Source: an uncultured Shinella sp.
Lineage (GTDB): Bacteria > Pseudomonadota > Alphaproteobacteria > Rhizobiales > Rhizobiaceae
Direction of reading: 5' to 3'
Assembly (NCBI GenBank): GCA_946886325.1
Contig: CAMPIK010000151.1
Location: forward strand, 1 to 6,267
DNA: 6,267 nt
Shown: piece by piece, positions 1-6,249 of the stretch
Layout of the letters: every line of letters begins with the position of its first letter
How positions within the stretch are numbered: the stretch's first letter is position 1
Notes under the pieces: generated by a model
Database searches by the model: none
What the model saw: the letters and a program-made list of their open reading frames with translations, nothing else
What the model was told of the DNA's origin: nothing
Translations under genes and position numbers: made by a program

Positions 1-554
1 AAATTGCCGAAGGTGAAGCAGGCCTCGGACGGATCGGTCGCTCGCCGTCCGGTCAGCTTGAAATAGAGCCAGTCCTTGCAGTGGAAGCCTGTCGTGGCGC
101 CATCGATCATCTCCGGCGCATTGTCGAGCATCCAGCGAAGCTGCGAGCCCTGCTGGCAGGCGGCAAGGCCGGAGCCCGTGTGGCGGAAACGCTCCGCATC
201 ACCGCCGGTTTCGCGGAGCCGCGCGACCGTATCGCCGGCCCGCGCGTCGAGCCAGAGCCAGCCCTTGCCGACCGGCTGGCCGTCCCTGTCTATCAGCCAT
301 GTCCCGTCGCCCTGCCCCGTCACCGCGATCGCGACGACGCGGGAAGCGAGGTTCTCGACCTTGCCGGCAAGCTCGACCAGTGTGCGTGCGGTGTCGGCCC
401 AGGTGCGGTCCATGTCCTGCACCGCGCCTGTACGACCGACCGTCTCATAGGCGTTGGGGATCGCAGCGCTCGCGATCTGCCGGCCCTTCAGGTCGAAGGC
501 GACCGACTTGATGACGGAGGTTCCCGCATCTATGCCGATCAGGACATCGCGCAT
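1..554 (-). CDS. eryA: FGGY-family carbohydrate kinase, probably erythritol kinase (N-terminal part, cut by the window edge)
   Basis: This is the N-terminal 184 residues of a cytoplasmic kinase that phosphorylates a sugar or polyol with ATP; the C-terminal FGGY domain lies beyond the left edge. The start MRDVLIGIDAGTSVIKSVAFD holds the DxGTSxxK phosphate-binding motif of the actin-like ATPase fold (Asp9, Gly11-Ser13, Lys16). TGQGDGTW (79-86), WLDARA (101-106) and HCKDWLYFKLTG (158-169) followed by DPSEA are, from memory, most like bacterial erythritol kinases such as Brucella EryA; xylulokinase or L-ribulokinase relatives are the alternatives. The ATG at 554 lies one base after the TGA of the upstream ATPase gene, so translation is probably coupled. 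An in-frame ATG at 575 would add seven residues (MDRSSPE) and cannot be excluded; GGAG about 10 bases before 554 favours the shorter form. Placement at the end of an importer operon fits phosphorylation of the incoming substrate. The FGGY family is certain; the substrate is inferred. Confidence 0.9.
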   Translation of the reverse strand, partial: MRDVLIGIDAGTSVIKSVAFDLKGRQIASAAIPNAYETVGRTGAVQDMDRTWADTARTLVELAGKVENLASRVVAIAVTGQGDGTWLIDRDGQPVGKGWLWLDARAGDTVARLRETGGDAERFRHTGSGLAACQQGSQLRWMLDNAPEMIDGATTGFHCKDWLYFKLTGRRATDPSEACFTFGN

Positions 555-555
555 C

Positions 556-1680
556 TCAGGCGAGCTCCGGTCCATGGCTGACGGCCTTGCCGCTCTCGGC
601 GTCGAAGACGTGCAGCGCGTTCGCGTCGAGCTTCAGGCCGATCGTGTCGCCGTGCTCCAGCCGCACCCGGTCGTGCTCGACGAGCACCATCGTGCCGCCG
701 GCGAAATCGGCCGCGATATGGGTCTGGTCGCCGAGCCACTGGCTGACGGCGACCTTGGCCGGCTCGCCGCCATCCTCCCGCCGCACCGAATAGGGCCGGA
801 TGCCGAGCACCACCTTCTTGCGGTTTCTAAGTTCCCCGAGCACGTCGGCCGAAAAATCCGACGCCAGATATTCAAGCCGCACCCCTTCGCCAAGGCCGAA
901 GACGATCCGGTCGGCGCTTGCCGAAATGCCCGCCTCGAAGACGTTCATCGGCGGCTCGCCGACGAAGGTGCCGGTGAAGAGGTTCGCCGGCCGCTCCTTG
1001 ATCATCTGCGGCGTGTCGAACTGCTGCAGCACGCCGCCTTCCATGACTGCGATGCGGTCGGCGAGCGCGTTCGCCTCGGTCTGGTCATGCGTGACGAGGA
1101 TCGCGGTCAGGCCGTTCTCCTTGATATAGTGCTTGATACGGCCGCGCAGCACGGCGCGAAGCTGCGGCTCGAGTTGGCCCATCGGCTCGTCGAGCAGGTG
1201 CAGGTCGGCGTCGCGGATCAGCGCCCGGCCGAGCGAGGCACGCTGCTGCTGGCCACCCGAGATCGAGCTCGGATAGCGCCCGAGGATGTCCTCGATCTCC
1301 AGAAGCTTGGCGATATAGGCGACTTTCTCGTCGACAACATTCTGCGGCAGCTTCGAGGCCTTGAGCGCAAAGGCGATGTTCTCGCGCACCGTCAGCGGCG
1401 GATAGAGCGAATAGCCCTCGAAGGCCATGGCGACGTTGCGCTTGACCGGTGCGAACGTGTGCACCTCGCGGCCGGCGAGCGAAATCTGCCCGCGCGACAC
1501 CGCCTCGAAACCGGCGATCATGCGGAGCGTCGAGGTCTTGCCGCAGCCGGACGAGCCGAGCAGCGCGATGATCTCGCCTTCCCTGATGTCCATCGACAGC
1601 TTCTGGACCGCGTGAACGCCGTGGTCGATGGGGCCGTAGAACTTGTCGACGCCCTTGATCTGAAGTCCCGCGCCGCTCAT
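556..1680 (-). CDS. ABC sugar/polyol importer ATPase, MalK/UgpC type, second of two (catalytic-looking partner)
   Basis: This 374-residue cytoplasmic ATPase has the usual length and plan of a CUT1 importer subunit: an ABC domain (about 1-235) and a C-terminal TOBE-type regulatory region (about 240-374, with VLGIRPYSV near 292-300). Visible motifs are Walker A GSSGCGKT (42-49), signature ISGGQ (140-144), Walker B LHLLDEP with the catalytic Glu165, and switch His198 in LVTHDQ. Two conserved positions differ. The Q-loop reads AFEGYSLYP, so Glu88 stands where Gln is normal. The D-loop reads GQLEPQLR, so Glu171 stands where Asp is normal. The gene overlaps the end of the preceding ATPase gene by the four bases ATGA and has an AGGGAG ribosome site 7 bases before the ATG (1693-1688). 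It most likely pairs with that neighbour as a heterodimer and supplies the hydrolytic residues. The family is sure; the exact substrate is not. Confidence 0.96.
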   Translation of the reverse strand: MSGAGLQIKGVDKFYGPIDHGVHAVQKLSMDIREGEIIALLGSSGCGKTSTLRMIAGFEAVSRGQISLAGREVHTFAPVKRNVAMAFEGYSLYPPLTVRENIAFALKASKLPQNVVDEKVAYIAKLLEIEDILGRYPSSISGGQQQRASLGRALIRDADLHLLDEPMGQLEPQLRAVLRGRIKHYIKENGLTAILVTHDQTEANALADRIAVMEGGVLQQFDTPQMIKERPANLFTGTFVGEPPMNVFEAGISASADRIVFGLGEGVRLEYLASDFSADVLGELRNRKKVVLGIRPYSVRREDGGEPAKVAVSQWLGDQTHIAADFAGGTMVLVEHDRVRLEHGDTIGLKLDANALHVFDAESGKAVSHGPELA

Positions 1681-2795
1681 GCCGCTTCTCCCTGCGTACC
1701 CGTATAATTGCCCGTGCGGGCGATCAATGCACCCGTCGCCTTGTCGAACAGGAACGCGCTGCCGCCGTCGACCGCGATATGCGCCGGTCCCGACACCGGA
1801 CCCGGCGTGCCGGCGGGCCGGGAGACCAGGATTTCGCGCCCGCGCGCCGTCAGCACCAGCGTCACCGTCTTCTCGTTGAGCGGCGTCTCGGCCTCGACCG
1901 TCACCGGAATGGCGCCGGGCGTCGCCGCATCCACGAAGGTCACGGCTTCGGGCCTCAGCCCGAGCACGCAGGTCTTGCCGGCGGCGGCCGCCGGAATGCC
2001 GGGCAGATCGATGCGCACGTCGGAAAGCTGGACCGACACACCGCCCGCCTCCGGCTTCGGCGTCACGTCGAGCAGGTTGATGGTGGGATCACCGAAGAGC
2101 CGCGCGATCTCGATCGTCGCCGGCGCGGTGTAGATTTCCTCCGGCGTGCCGATCTGGTGGATGCGGCCGGCGGCCATCACCGCGATCCGGTCGCCGAGCG
2201 CCATCGCCTCCTTGTAGTCCTGCGTCACATAGACGACCGTCGCGCCCTGCGATGCGAGCAGCCGCGGCAGTTCGAGCCGCATCTCGAAGCGCAGCTTGGC
2301 ATCGACGTTCCTGAGCGGATCGTCGAGCAAAAGCAGCGGCGGCGAGCCGACGAGCGCGCGGGCCAGCGCCGTGCGCTGCTTCTGGCCGTTCGACAAGGCC
2401 TTCGGATGATGCGTCAGCACGTGGTCGATCTTGAGAAGCTTCGCGACTTTCTGCACACCGGCCTTGATCGTATCACCGGACGAGCGCGTGGCCTCCAGCG
2501 GCGTCGCGATGTTCTTGAACGCGTCCATATGCGGGAAGAGCGCGAAATTCTGGAAGGCCATGCCGATGCCGCGGTGTTCGGCGTCGACGTCGGTCATGTC
2601 CTCGCCGCCGATCAGCACCCGTCCTTCGTCGGGCTCGATGACACCCGCAACGAGGCGCAACAGAACCGACTTGCCGGCGCCGGACGGGCCGAAGAGGACG
2701 AGCGTTTCCCCGTCGGCAACGTCGAGCGACAGGTGGTCGAGCACGGCCTGGCCCTTGTAGCGCTTGAGGATCTTGTCGAGTTTCAGCGTGGTCAT
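1677..2795 (-). CDS. ABC sugar/polyol importer ATPase, MalK/UgpC type, first of two (degenerate catalytic residues)
   Basis: This 372-residue cytoplasmic ATP-binding subunit is of normal CUT1 length, with an ABC domain (about 1-230) and a TOBE-type C-terminal region containing CVLGLRPEAVTF. Walker A GPSGAGKS (36-43), Q-loop Gln82 in AFQNFALFP and D-loop Asp165 are intact. Three key positions are altered. The signature reads LSNGQ (134-138) instead of LSGGQ. Walker B ends LLLLDDP, so Asp159 replaces the catalytic Glu. The switch reads VTQDYKEA, so Gln192 replaces His. It should still bind ATP but probably hydrolyses it poorly in its own site, while its signature and D-loop complete the partner's site. 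The ATG follows the permease stop by 4 bases, and the AAGGGG ribosome site (2808-2803) overlaps that stop. The downstream ATPase starts within its stop codon. Two unlike ATPases are also known in the rhizobial glycerol importer GlpSTPQUV, so this may be the same broad importer class. Confidence 0.95.
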   Translation of the reverse strand: MTTLKLDKILKRYKGQAVLDHLSLDVADGETLVLFGPSGAGKSVLLRLVAGVIEPDEGRVLIGGEDMTDVDAEHRGIGMAFQNFALFPHMDAFKNIATPLEATRSSGDTIKAGVQKVAKLLKIDHVLTHHPKALSNGQKQRTALARALVGSPPLLLLDDPLRNVDAKLRFEMRLELPRLLASQGATVVYVTQDYKEAMALGDRIAVMAAGRIHQIGTPEEIYTAPATIEIARLFGDPTINLLDVTPKPEAGGVSVQLSDVRIDLPGIPAAAAGKTCVLGLRPEAVTFVDAATPGAIPVTVEAETPLNEKTVTLVLTARGREILVSRPAGTPGPVSGPAHIAVDGGSAFLFDKATGALIARTGNYTGTQGEAA

Positions 2796-2799
2796 GGTC

Positions 2800-3657
2800 T
2801 TACCCCTTCACCGCGCCGAGCGACAGGCCTTCGACGAGGTAGCGCTGGGCGTAGAGTGCGAGTGCGAGCGTCGGCGTGACGGAGAGCACGATGGCGGCCG
2901 CGATCTGGCCGTACTGGATGCCGGACGAGGTGACGAAGGCGAGTGCGCCGACCGTCACCGGCTGCTTGTCGGCCGATGCCAGCACCAGCGCGAAGACGAA
3001 GTTGTTCCAGGCGAAGATGAAGGCGAGCAGGCCGGCCGCCGCGATGCCCGGACCGGCGAGCGGCAGGGCGATCTTGCGGAAGGTCGCGAACCAGCCGTGG
3101 CCGGCGATGCGATAGGCATATTCGACGTCGGCCGAGATGTCCTCGAAATAGCCGCGCACGATCCAGAGGATAAGCGGCAGGCAGATCAGCTGGTAGACCC
3201 AGATGAGGCCGATATAGGTGTTGGCGAGGCCGAGCCACTGGAAATACTGCGTCAGCGGCAGCAGCACCAGCAGCGGCGGCGCGAAGCGGAAGGAGAGCAG
3301 CGTGAACGCGATGTCTTCCGAGCCCCTGAACTTGTGGCGCGCGAAGGCATAGGCCGCCGGCACGCCGAGCAGCAGCGCGACCGCCACCGACGTCACCGAC
3401 AGGAAGACCGAGTTGCCGAGGTTCTTCATGAAGGCGATGTCGAGCGTGCCGGCCGCCGTCTCGAGCTTGCCGGTGATCAGCGCCTGATAGTTCGACAGCG
3501 TTGGCGAGAAGACGAGCTTCGGCGGAATCTGCAGGATCGTCTCGTTGGTCTGGAACGACATCAGGAAGATCCAGACGATCGGGAACATGAAGAAGAGGAC
3601 GACGAGGGTGAGCGCGACGAAGCGCAGCGTCCTTTCGATGGGGGACATGGTTTCCAT
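2800..3657 (-). CDS. ABC carbohydrate importer permease, MalG type (CUT1)
   Basis: This 285-residue inner-membrane subunit is one half of the translocation channel. Hydrophobic segments lie at about 12-34, 82-106, 117-138, 147-167, 203-226 and 247-269, which fits six membrane spans. The segment DVEYAYRIAGHGWFATFRKI (177-196), followed by ALPLAGPG, is the EAA loop that docks on the ATPase. It is weakly conserved: the EAAxxDG core reads YAYRIAG, with only the first Ala and the final Gly kept, while the FxxIxLPxxxPG tail is normal. The ATG at 3657 was chosen because GAGGG lies 7 bases upstream (3669-3665) and overlaps the stop of the preceding permease gene. An in-frame GTG at 3681 would add eight residues but lacks a comparable ribosome site and would overlap the upstream gene. 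The next gene starts 4 bases after this stop (TAA). The family is clear from the topology, the LP-rich tail and the position beside a MalF-type partner. Confidence 0.94.
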   Translation of the reverse strand: METMSPIERTLRFVALTLVVLFFMFPIVWIFLMSFQTNETILQIPPKLVFSPTLSNYQALITGKLETAAGTLDIAFMKNLGNSVFLSVTSVAVALLLGVPAAYAFARHKFRGSEDIAFTLLSFRFAPPLLVLLPLTQYFQWLGLANTYIGLIWVYQLICLPLILWIVRGYFEDISADVEYAYRIAGHGWFATFRKIALPLAGPGIAAAGLLAFIFAWNNFVFALVLASADKQPVTVGALAFVTSSGIQYGQIAAAIVLSVTPTLALALYAQRYLVEGLSLGAVKG

Positions 3658-3667
3658 GGTTTTGCCC

Positions 3668-4591
3668 TCACGCCTCGCCACGGGCGCGTTCGCGCAGCCG
3701 CAGCCAGTTCTTGATGAAGATGTTGGAGAGGAAGTAGGTGATCGCCCACAGGATGATCAGCAGGGCCGCCGAGCGCCCGACATTGGTCGACTGGAAGAAG
3801 TTGAGATAGGCCTCGACCTGGAAGACCGTCAGCGTATTGCCCGGCCCGCCCTGCGTCATCGCATAGATGATGTCGAACTGCTGGATACTGTCGAGCAGCC
3901 GGAAGAGCGTCGCCGTCAGGATATAGGGCGTCAGCATCGGCAGCGTGATGCGGAAGAAGACGAAGAGCCGCGGCACGCCGTCGAGAGCGGCAGCCTCGAA
4001 AGGCTGGGTCGGCAGCGAGCGCAGGCCGGCGAGCAACAGGATCATGATGAAGGGCGTATAGACCCAGATATCGACGAGCACGACCGTCAGCAGCGCCGTG
4101 TTCGGCGAGGAGGCCCAGCGGAAATCCTCGAGCCCGACCAGGCTGGCGAGATAGCTGAGGATGCCGAAGCCCGGATTGGTCATCAGCTTCCACATCAGCG
4201 CGGCGAGCGCCGGCGCGATCATCAGCGGCAGGAGCAGCATGATCGAGATGAAATTGTTGACCGTCGAGCGGCGCTGGAGCAGCAGCGCGATGCCGAGGCC
4301 GAGCAGCAGTTCCAGCACCACCGTGAAGCCCGCATACATCAGCGACACTTTCAGCGTGTTCCAGAAGGCCGGATCGGTGAAGAAGTTCAGGTAGTTCTCA
4401 CCCCAGTTGAACTGGCGCGCCCAGGGCTGCGACAGCCTATAGCGCTGGAACGAATAGATGACCGCCGTGAAGAACGGGATGAGGATGCCGATGCAGACGA
4501 GCAGAGCCGGAAGGCTCAGCACATAGGGCAGTGCCCGCCGCGAGATCCGGAAGCCGGACGCCTTTTTCTGAAGTGTTGCCGGTGAAGCCAT
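3668..4591 (-). CDS. ABC carbohydrate importer permease, MalF type (CUT1)
   Basis: This 307-residue inner-membrane protein forms the other half of the import channel. Hydrophobic stretches at about 21-45, 83-106, 114-134, 164-187, 219-233 and 273-293 suggest six spans, the size of short MalF-like sugar permeases. The EAA loop at 199-222 reads EAAALDGVPRLFVFFRITLP and is textbook, with the EAAxxDG core and the FxxIxLP tail intact, so ATPase coupling should be normal on this side. PGNTLTVFQVEAYLNFF near 249-266 is also typical of the family. The start at 4591 (MASPATLQ) has GCGGAAA about 8 bases upstream and gives a basic cytoplasmic N-terminus. An ATG at 4669 in the same frame would add 26 residues unlike the family and run through the intergenic inverted repeat, so it was not chosen. 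The downstream permease begins 10 bases after its TGA. Confidence 0.94.
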   Translation of the reverse strand: MASPATLQKKASGFRISRRALPYVLSLPALLVCIGILIPFFTAVIYSFQRYRLSQPWARQFNWGENYLNFFTDPAFWNTLKVSLMYAGFTVVLELLLGLGIALLLQRRSTVNNFISIMLLLPLMIAPALAALMWKLMTNPGFGILSYLASLVGLEDFRWASSPNTALLTVVLVDIWVYTPFIMILLLAGLRSLPTQPFEAAALDGVPRLFVFFRITLPMLTPYILTATLFRLLDSIQQFDIIYAMTQGGPGNTLTVFQVEAYLNFFQSTNVGRSAALLIILWAITYFLSNIFIKNWLRLRERARGEA

Positions 4592-4631
4592 GATGCGTTT
4601 CCGCTTCGTTTCTGATCGCCGCGGCCATACG

Positions 4632-4651
4632 CAATCGCTCCGGCGGAAGGG
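4632..4651 (-). repeat. Inverted repeat in the gap before the first permease
   Basis: GCGGAAGG (4633-4640), two bases, then CCTTCCGC (4643-4650) form a perfect 8-base inverted repeat. In RNA it would fold as a stem of about 7 pairs with a four-base loop. It lies about 40 bases before the permease ATG, and no T-run follows on the transcribed strand, so it is not a standard intrinsic terminator. It may slow ribosome or nuclease movement; the role is inferred. Confidence 0.6.
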
Positions 4652-4698
4652 TCCTTCCGCGGCTGGCATGCGTCGGTCCGGTCACGTGTTCTTGGGGT

Positions 4699-4722
4699 GG
4701 ACCCGGCGTGAACGCCGGGTCC
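4699..4722 (-). repeat. GC-rich stem-loop just after the binding-protein gene
   Basis: GGACCCGGCGT (4699-4709) and ACGCCGGGTCC (4712-4722) are perfect 11-base inverted arms separated by GA, giving at least a 10-pair GC-rich hairpin in the transcript. It starts 22 bases after the TGA of the binding-protein gene. No U-tract follows on the minus strand, so it is better read as an mRNA-stabilising or partial attenuating hairpin than a full terminator. In binding-protein operons such hairpins are known to keep binding-protein mRNA more abundant than permease mRNA; that role here is inference. Confidence 0.75.
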
Positions 4723-4744
4723 CTGCGCAGGTGCGCGTTCGCTA

Positions 4745-6184
4745 TCAGCCGAGGCCGGCTTCCTTGAGCTGCCGGTCGATGCTCTGGGCCAGCTGGTCCA
4801 GACCTTCGTCGACGGGCACTTCCTTGGCAACCATGCGCTGGAGCGTGGCGGCCCATTCGGTGGTCACGTCGAAGAACAGCGGCTGCGGCGTGAACTTGAT
4901 CGAGGCGCCGGCGGCCGATGCATCGAACATGTCCACATAGCCCGGATACTTTTCGAGCTTGCTGCGGAACGCTTCGTCCTTCCAGATCGACTGGCGAACC
5001 GGATCGACGAAGTCCATCTCGACCGCGCCGAAGAGCGCATGCTCGGGACCGGAAGCCCACTGCAGGAAGTACCAGGCGGCGTCCTTGTCCTGCGAGAAGT
5101 TGGACATGGCGAGCGACCAGATCCAGATGTTCGGCGTGGACTGGGTCGCGTCCGGATTGGCGACGAAGGCGGCGTAGCCGAGTTCGCCGGCCATCTTGTT
5201 GTCGCCGCCGTTCATGAAGTAGCCGAGGCAATCCGCGTCGTAGATCATGGCAGAAGCGCCGGCGCCGAGGTCGGTGCCGACCTGGTACCAGGTGTAGGTC
5301 GACCAGTCCTTCGGGCCGCTTTCCTGGATGAGCTGGACGAACTTCTCGTGATAGGCCTTGGAGCCGGCCGTGTTCATGGCGGCGGAAAGCTTGCCGTCGG
5401 CCGAGACGTTGAGGTCCTTCTCGTTGAAGTTCGCATAGCCCGACAGGAAGCCCGGGTGGATCGTCGCCCAGGAGCGCGAGCCGCGAAGGCCGATGCCGTA
5501 GATGCCGGGCACGTCCTTCTGGAGCTTGGCGGCAACCGAGATCATGTCGTCGATGTTCTTCGGAATCTCGACGCCGGCCTTGTCGAACATCGCCCGGTTA
5601 TAGGTGATGTTGTTCTGCTCGAAGGCCCACGGAATGCACCACTGCTTGGCGTCGTCGGAACCGAGCTCGCCACCCGGCTGGCCGTTCCAGGCGCAGGAGT
5701 TCTTCACGCCCGGCAGGAAGTCGTCCCAGGCATACATCGGGTTGGTCTTCGCCGGATCGTTGATCCATTCCTTGAGGTCGGTGATCCAGCCGGCCGGGCC
5801 GTAGGTCCAGGTCATGTAGGCGCCGGTCATGAAGGCGTCGTATTCGGACGAACCGGACGACAGGGCCGCCGTCACCTTGTCGAAATAGACGTCTTCCGGG
5901 AACACGTCATAGGTGACTTCCATGCCCGTCAGGTCCTTGAAGGCCTGAAGGTTGGCGATCATCGCGTCGGCATAGGGGTGCTTGTTCAAAAGCAGCTTGA
6001 TCGACTTTCCGGAATGCGCCTTCCAGTCGAAATCGGCGGCGAGCGCCCGCGTCGACATCAGGTTGTAGAGCGTGCCGGCGGATGCCGCCGTCATGCCTGC
6101 CGCACCCAGGCCCTTCAGCAGCGAGCGGCGGTCCATCTGGCCGCGCAGGAACGCGCCGATGAGGTCTCTCTCTTTCTCATGCAT
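4745..6184 (-). CDS. Extracellular family 1 solute-binding protein of a carbohydrate ABC importer, Tat-exported
   Basis: This 479-residue periplasmic protein captures the substrate and delivers it to the two downstream permeases. The N-terminus carries a twin-arginine export signal: DRRSLLK at 18-24, a hydrophobic stretch to about 43, and a likely cleavage after RALA (Ala49), leaving about 430 mature residues. Family 1 features include SSEYDAFMTGAYMTWTYGPAGWITDLKEWI (112-141) and the IPWAFEQNNITYNRAMFDKAGVEIPK region (184-209), which matches the usual YNxxxFxxAGxxxP hinge segment. Cys164 and Cys183 flank a glycine-rich loop and could form a disulfide. The ATG at 6184 has a very strong ribosome site, GGAGGAG (6199-6193). 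An internal ATG just before the RR motif (6136) has none. The frame stays open upstream to the window edge but offers no ATG, GTG or TTG. The gene leads the operon, as is usual. The substrate is not readable directly; a polyol is inferred from the kinase. Confidence 0.95.
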   Translation of the reverse strand: MHEKERDLIGAFLRGQMDRRSLLKGLGAAGMTAASAGTLYNLMSTRALAADFDWKAHSGKSIKLLLNKHPYADAMIANLQAFKDLTGMEVTYDVFPEDVYFDKVTAALSSGSSEYDAFMTGAYMTWTYGPAGWITDLKEWINDPAKTNPMYAWDDFLPGVKNSCAWNGQPGGELGSDDAKQWCIPWAFEQNNITYNRAMFDKAGVEIPKNIDDMISVAAKLQKDVPGIYGIGLRGSRSWATIHPGFLSGYANFNEKDLNVSADGKLSAAMNTAGSKAYHEKFVQLIQESGPKDWSTYTWYQVGTDLGAGASAMIYDADCLGYFMNGGDNKMAGELGYAAFVANPDATQSTPNIWIWSLAMSNFSQDKDAAWYFLQWASGPEHALFGAVEMDFVDPVRQSIWKDEAFRSKLEKYPGYVDMFDASAAGASIKFTPQPLFFDVTTEWAATLQRMVAKEVPVDEGLDQLAQSIDRQLKEAGLG

Positions 6185-6192
6185 ATCGTCTT

Positions 6193-6199
6193 CTCCTCC
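6193..6199 (-). promoter_or_regulatory. Strong ribosome binding site of the binding-protein gene
   Basis: GGAGGAG on the minus strand ends 8 bases before the ATG at 6184. It is the best Shine-Dalgarno match in the window and decides the start over the internal ATG at 6136. It fits the high expression expected of a periplasmic binding protein. Confidence 0.85.
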
Positions 6200-6228
6200 A
6201 TTCAGGGTAGTTGCCTGTTCAAAGCAGT

Positions 6229-6249
6229 TACCGGCTACCCAGTCCGGTA
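6229..6249. promoter_or_regulatory. Candidate operator: TACCGG-N9-CCGGTA dyad upstream of the operon
   Basis: A perfect 6-base inverted repeat, TACCGG (6229-6234) and CCGGTA (6244-6249), is spaced by 9 bases and lies 45-65 bases before the first gene. Size and spacing suit a dimeric repressor or activator. A second, looser dyad, GGGTAG (6205-6210) and CTACCC (6235-6240), overlaps it. No convincing -35/-10 pair could be placed, so the promoter may lie further upstream, outside the window. The regulator is unknown. Confidence 0.4.

Noticed and set aside
3658..3681. GTG start at 3681 for the MalG-type permease
   Set aside because: It would overlap the upstream gene with no clear ribosome site, whereas the ATG at 3657 has GAGGG 7 bases upstream.
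454..4585. Long plus-strand open frames (454-1707, 1779-2879, 2764-3714, 3545-4585) opposite the transporter genes
   Set aside because: They lie antisense to well-recognised genes, their products are low-complexity and rich in Arg, His, Asp, Glu and Gln with no known domain, and such open frames are expected opposite GC-rich coding sequence.
4592..4669. Longer version of the MalF-type permease starting at 4669
   Set aside because: The 26 extra residues are hydrophilic and unlike the family, they cover the intergenic inverted repeat, and the ATG at 4591 has a better-spaced ribosome site.
4699..4722. Intrinsic terminator after the binding-protein gene
   Set aside because: The stem is strong, but no U-rich tract follows on the transcribed strand and functionally linked genes continue downstream.
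4437..5231. Minus-strand open frame spanning the gap and the end of the binding-protein gene, considered as a small extra importer subunit (like GlpU)
   Set aside because: It is Arg-rich, has no membrane segments, and is out of frame with the two real genes it overlaps, so it is a shadow frame.
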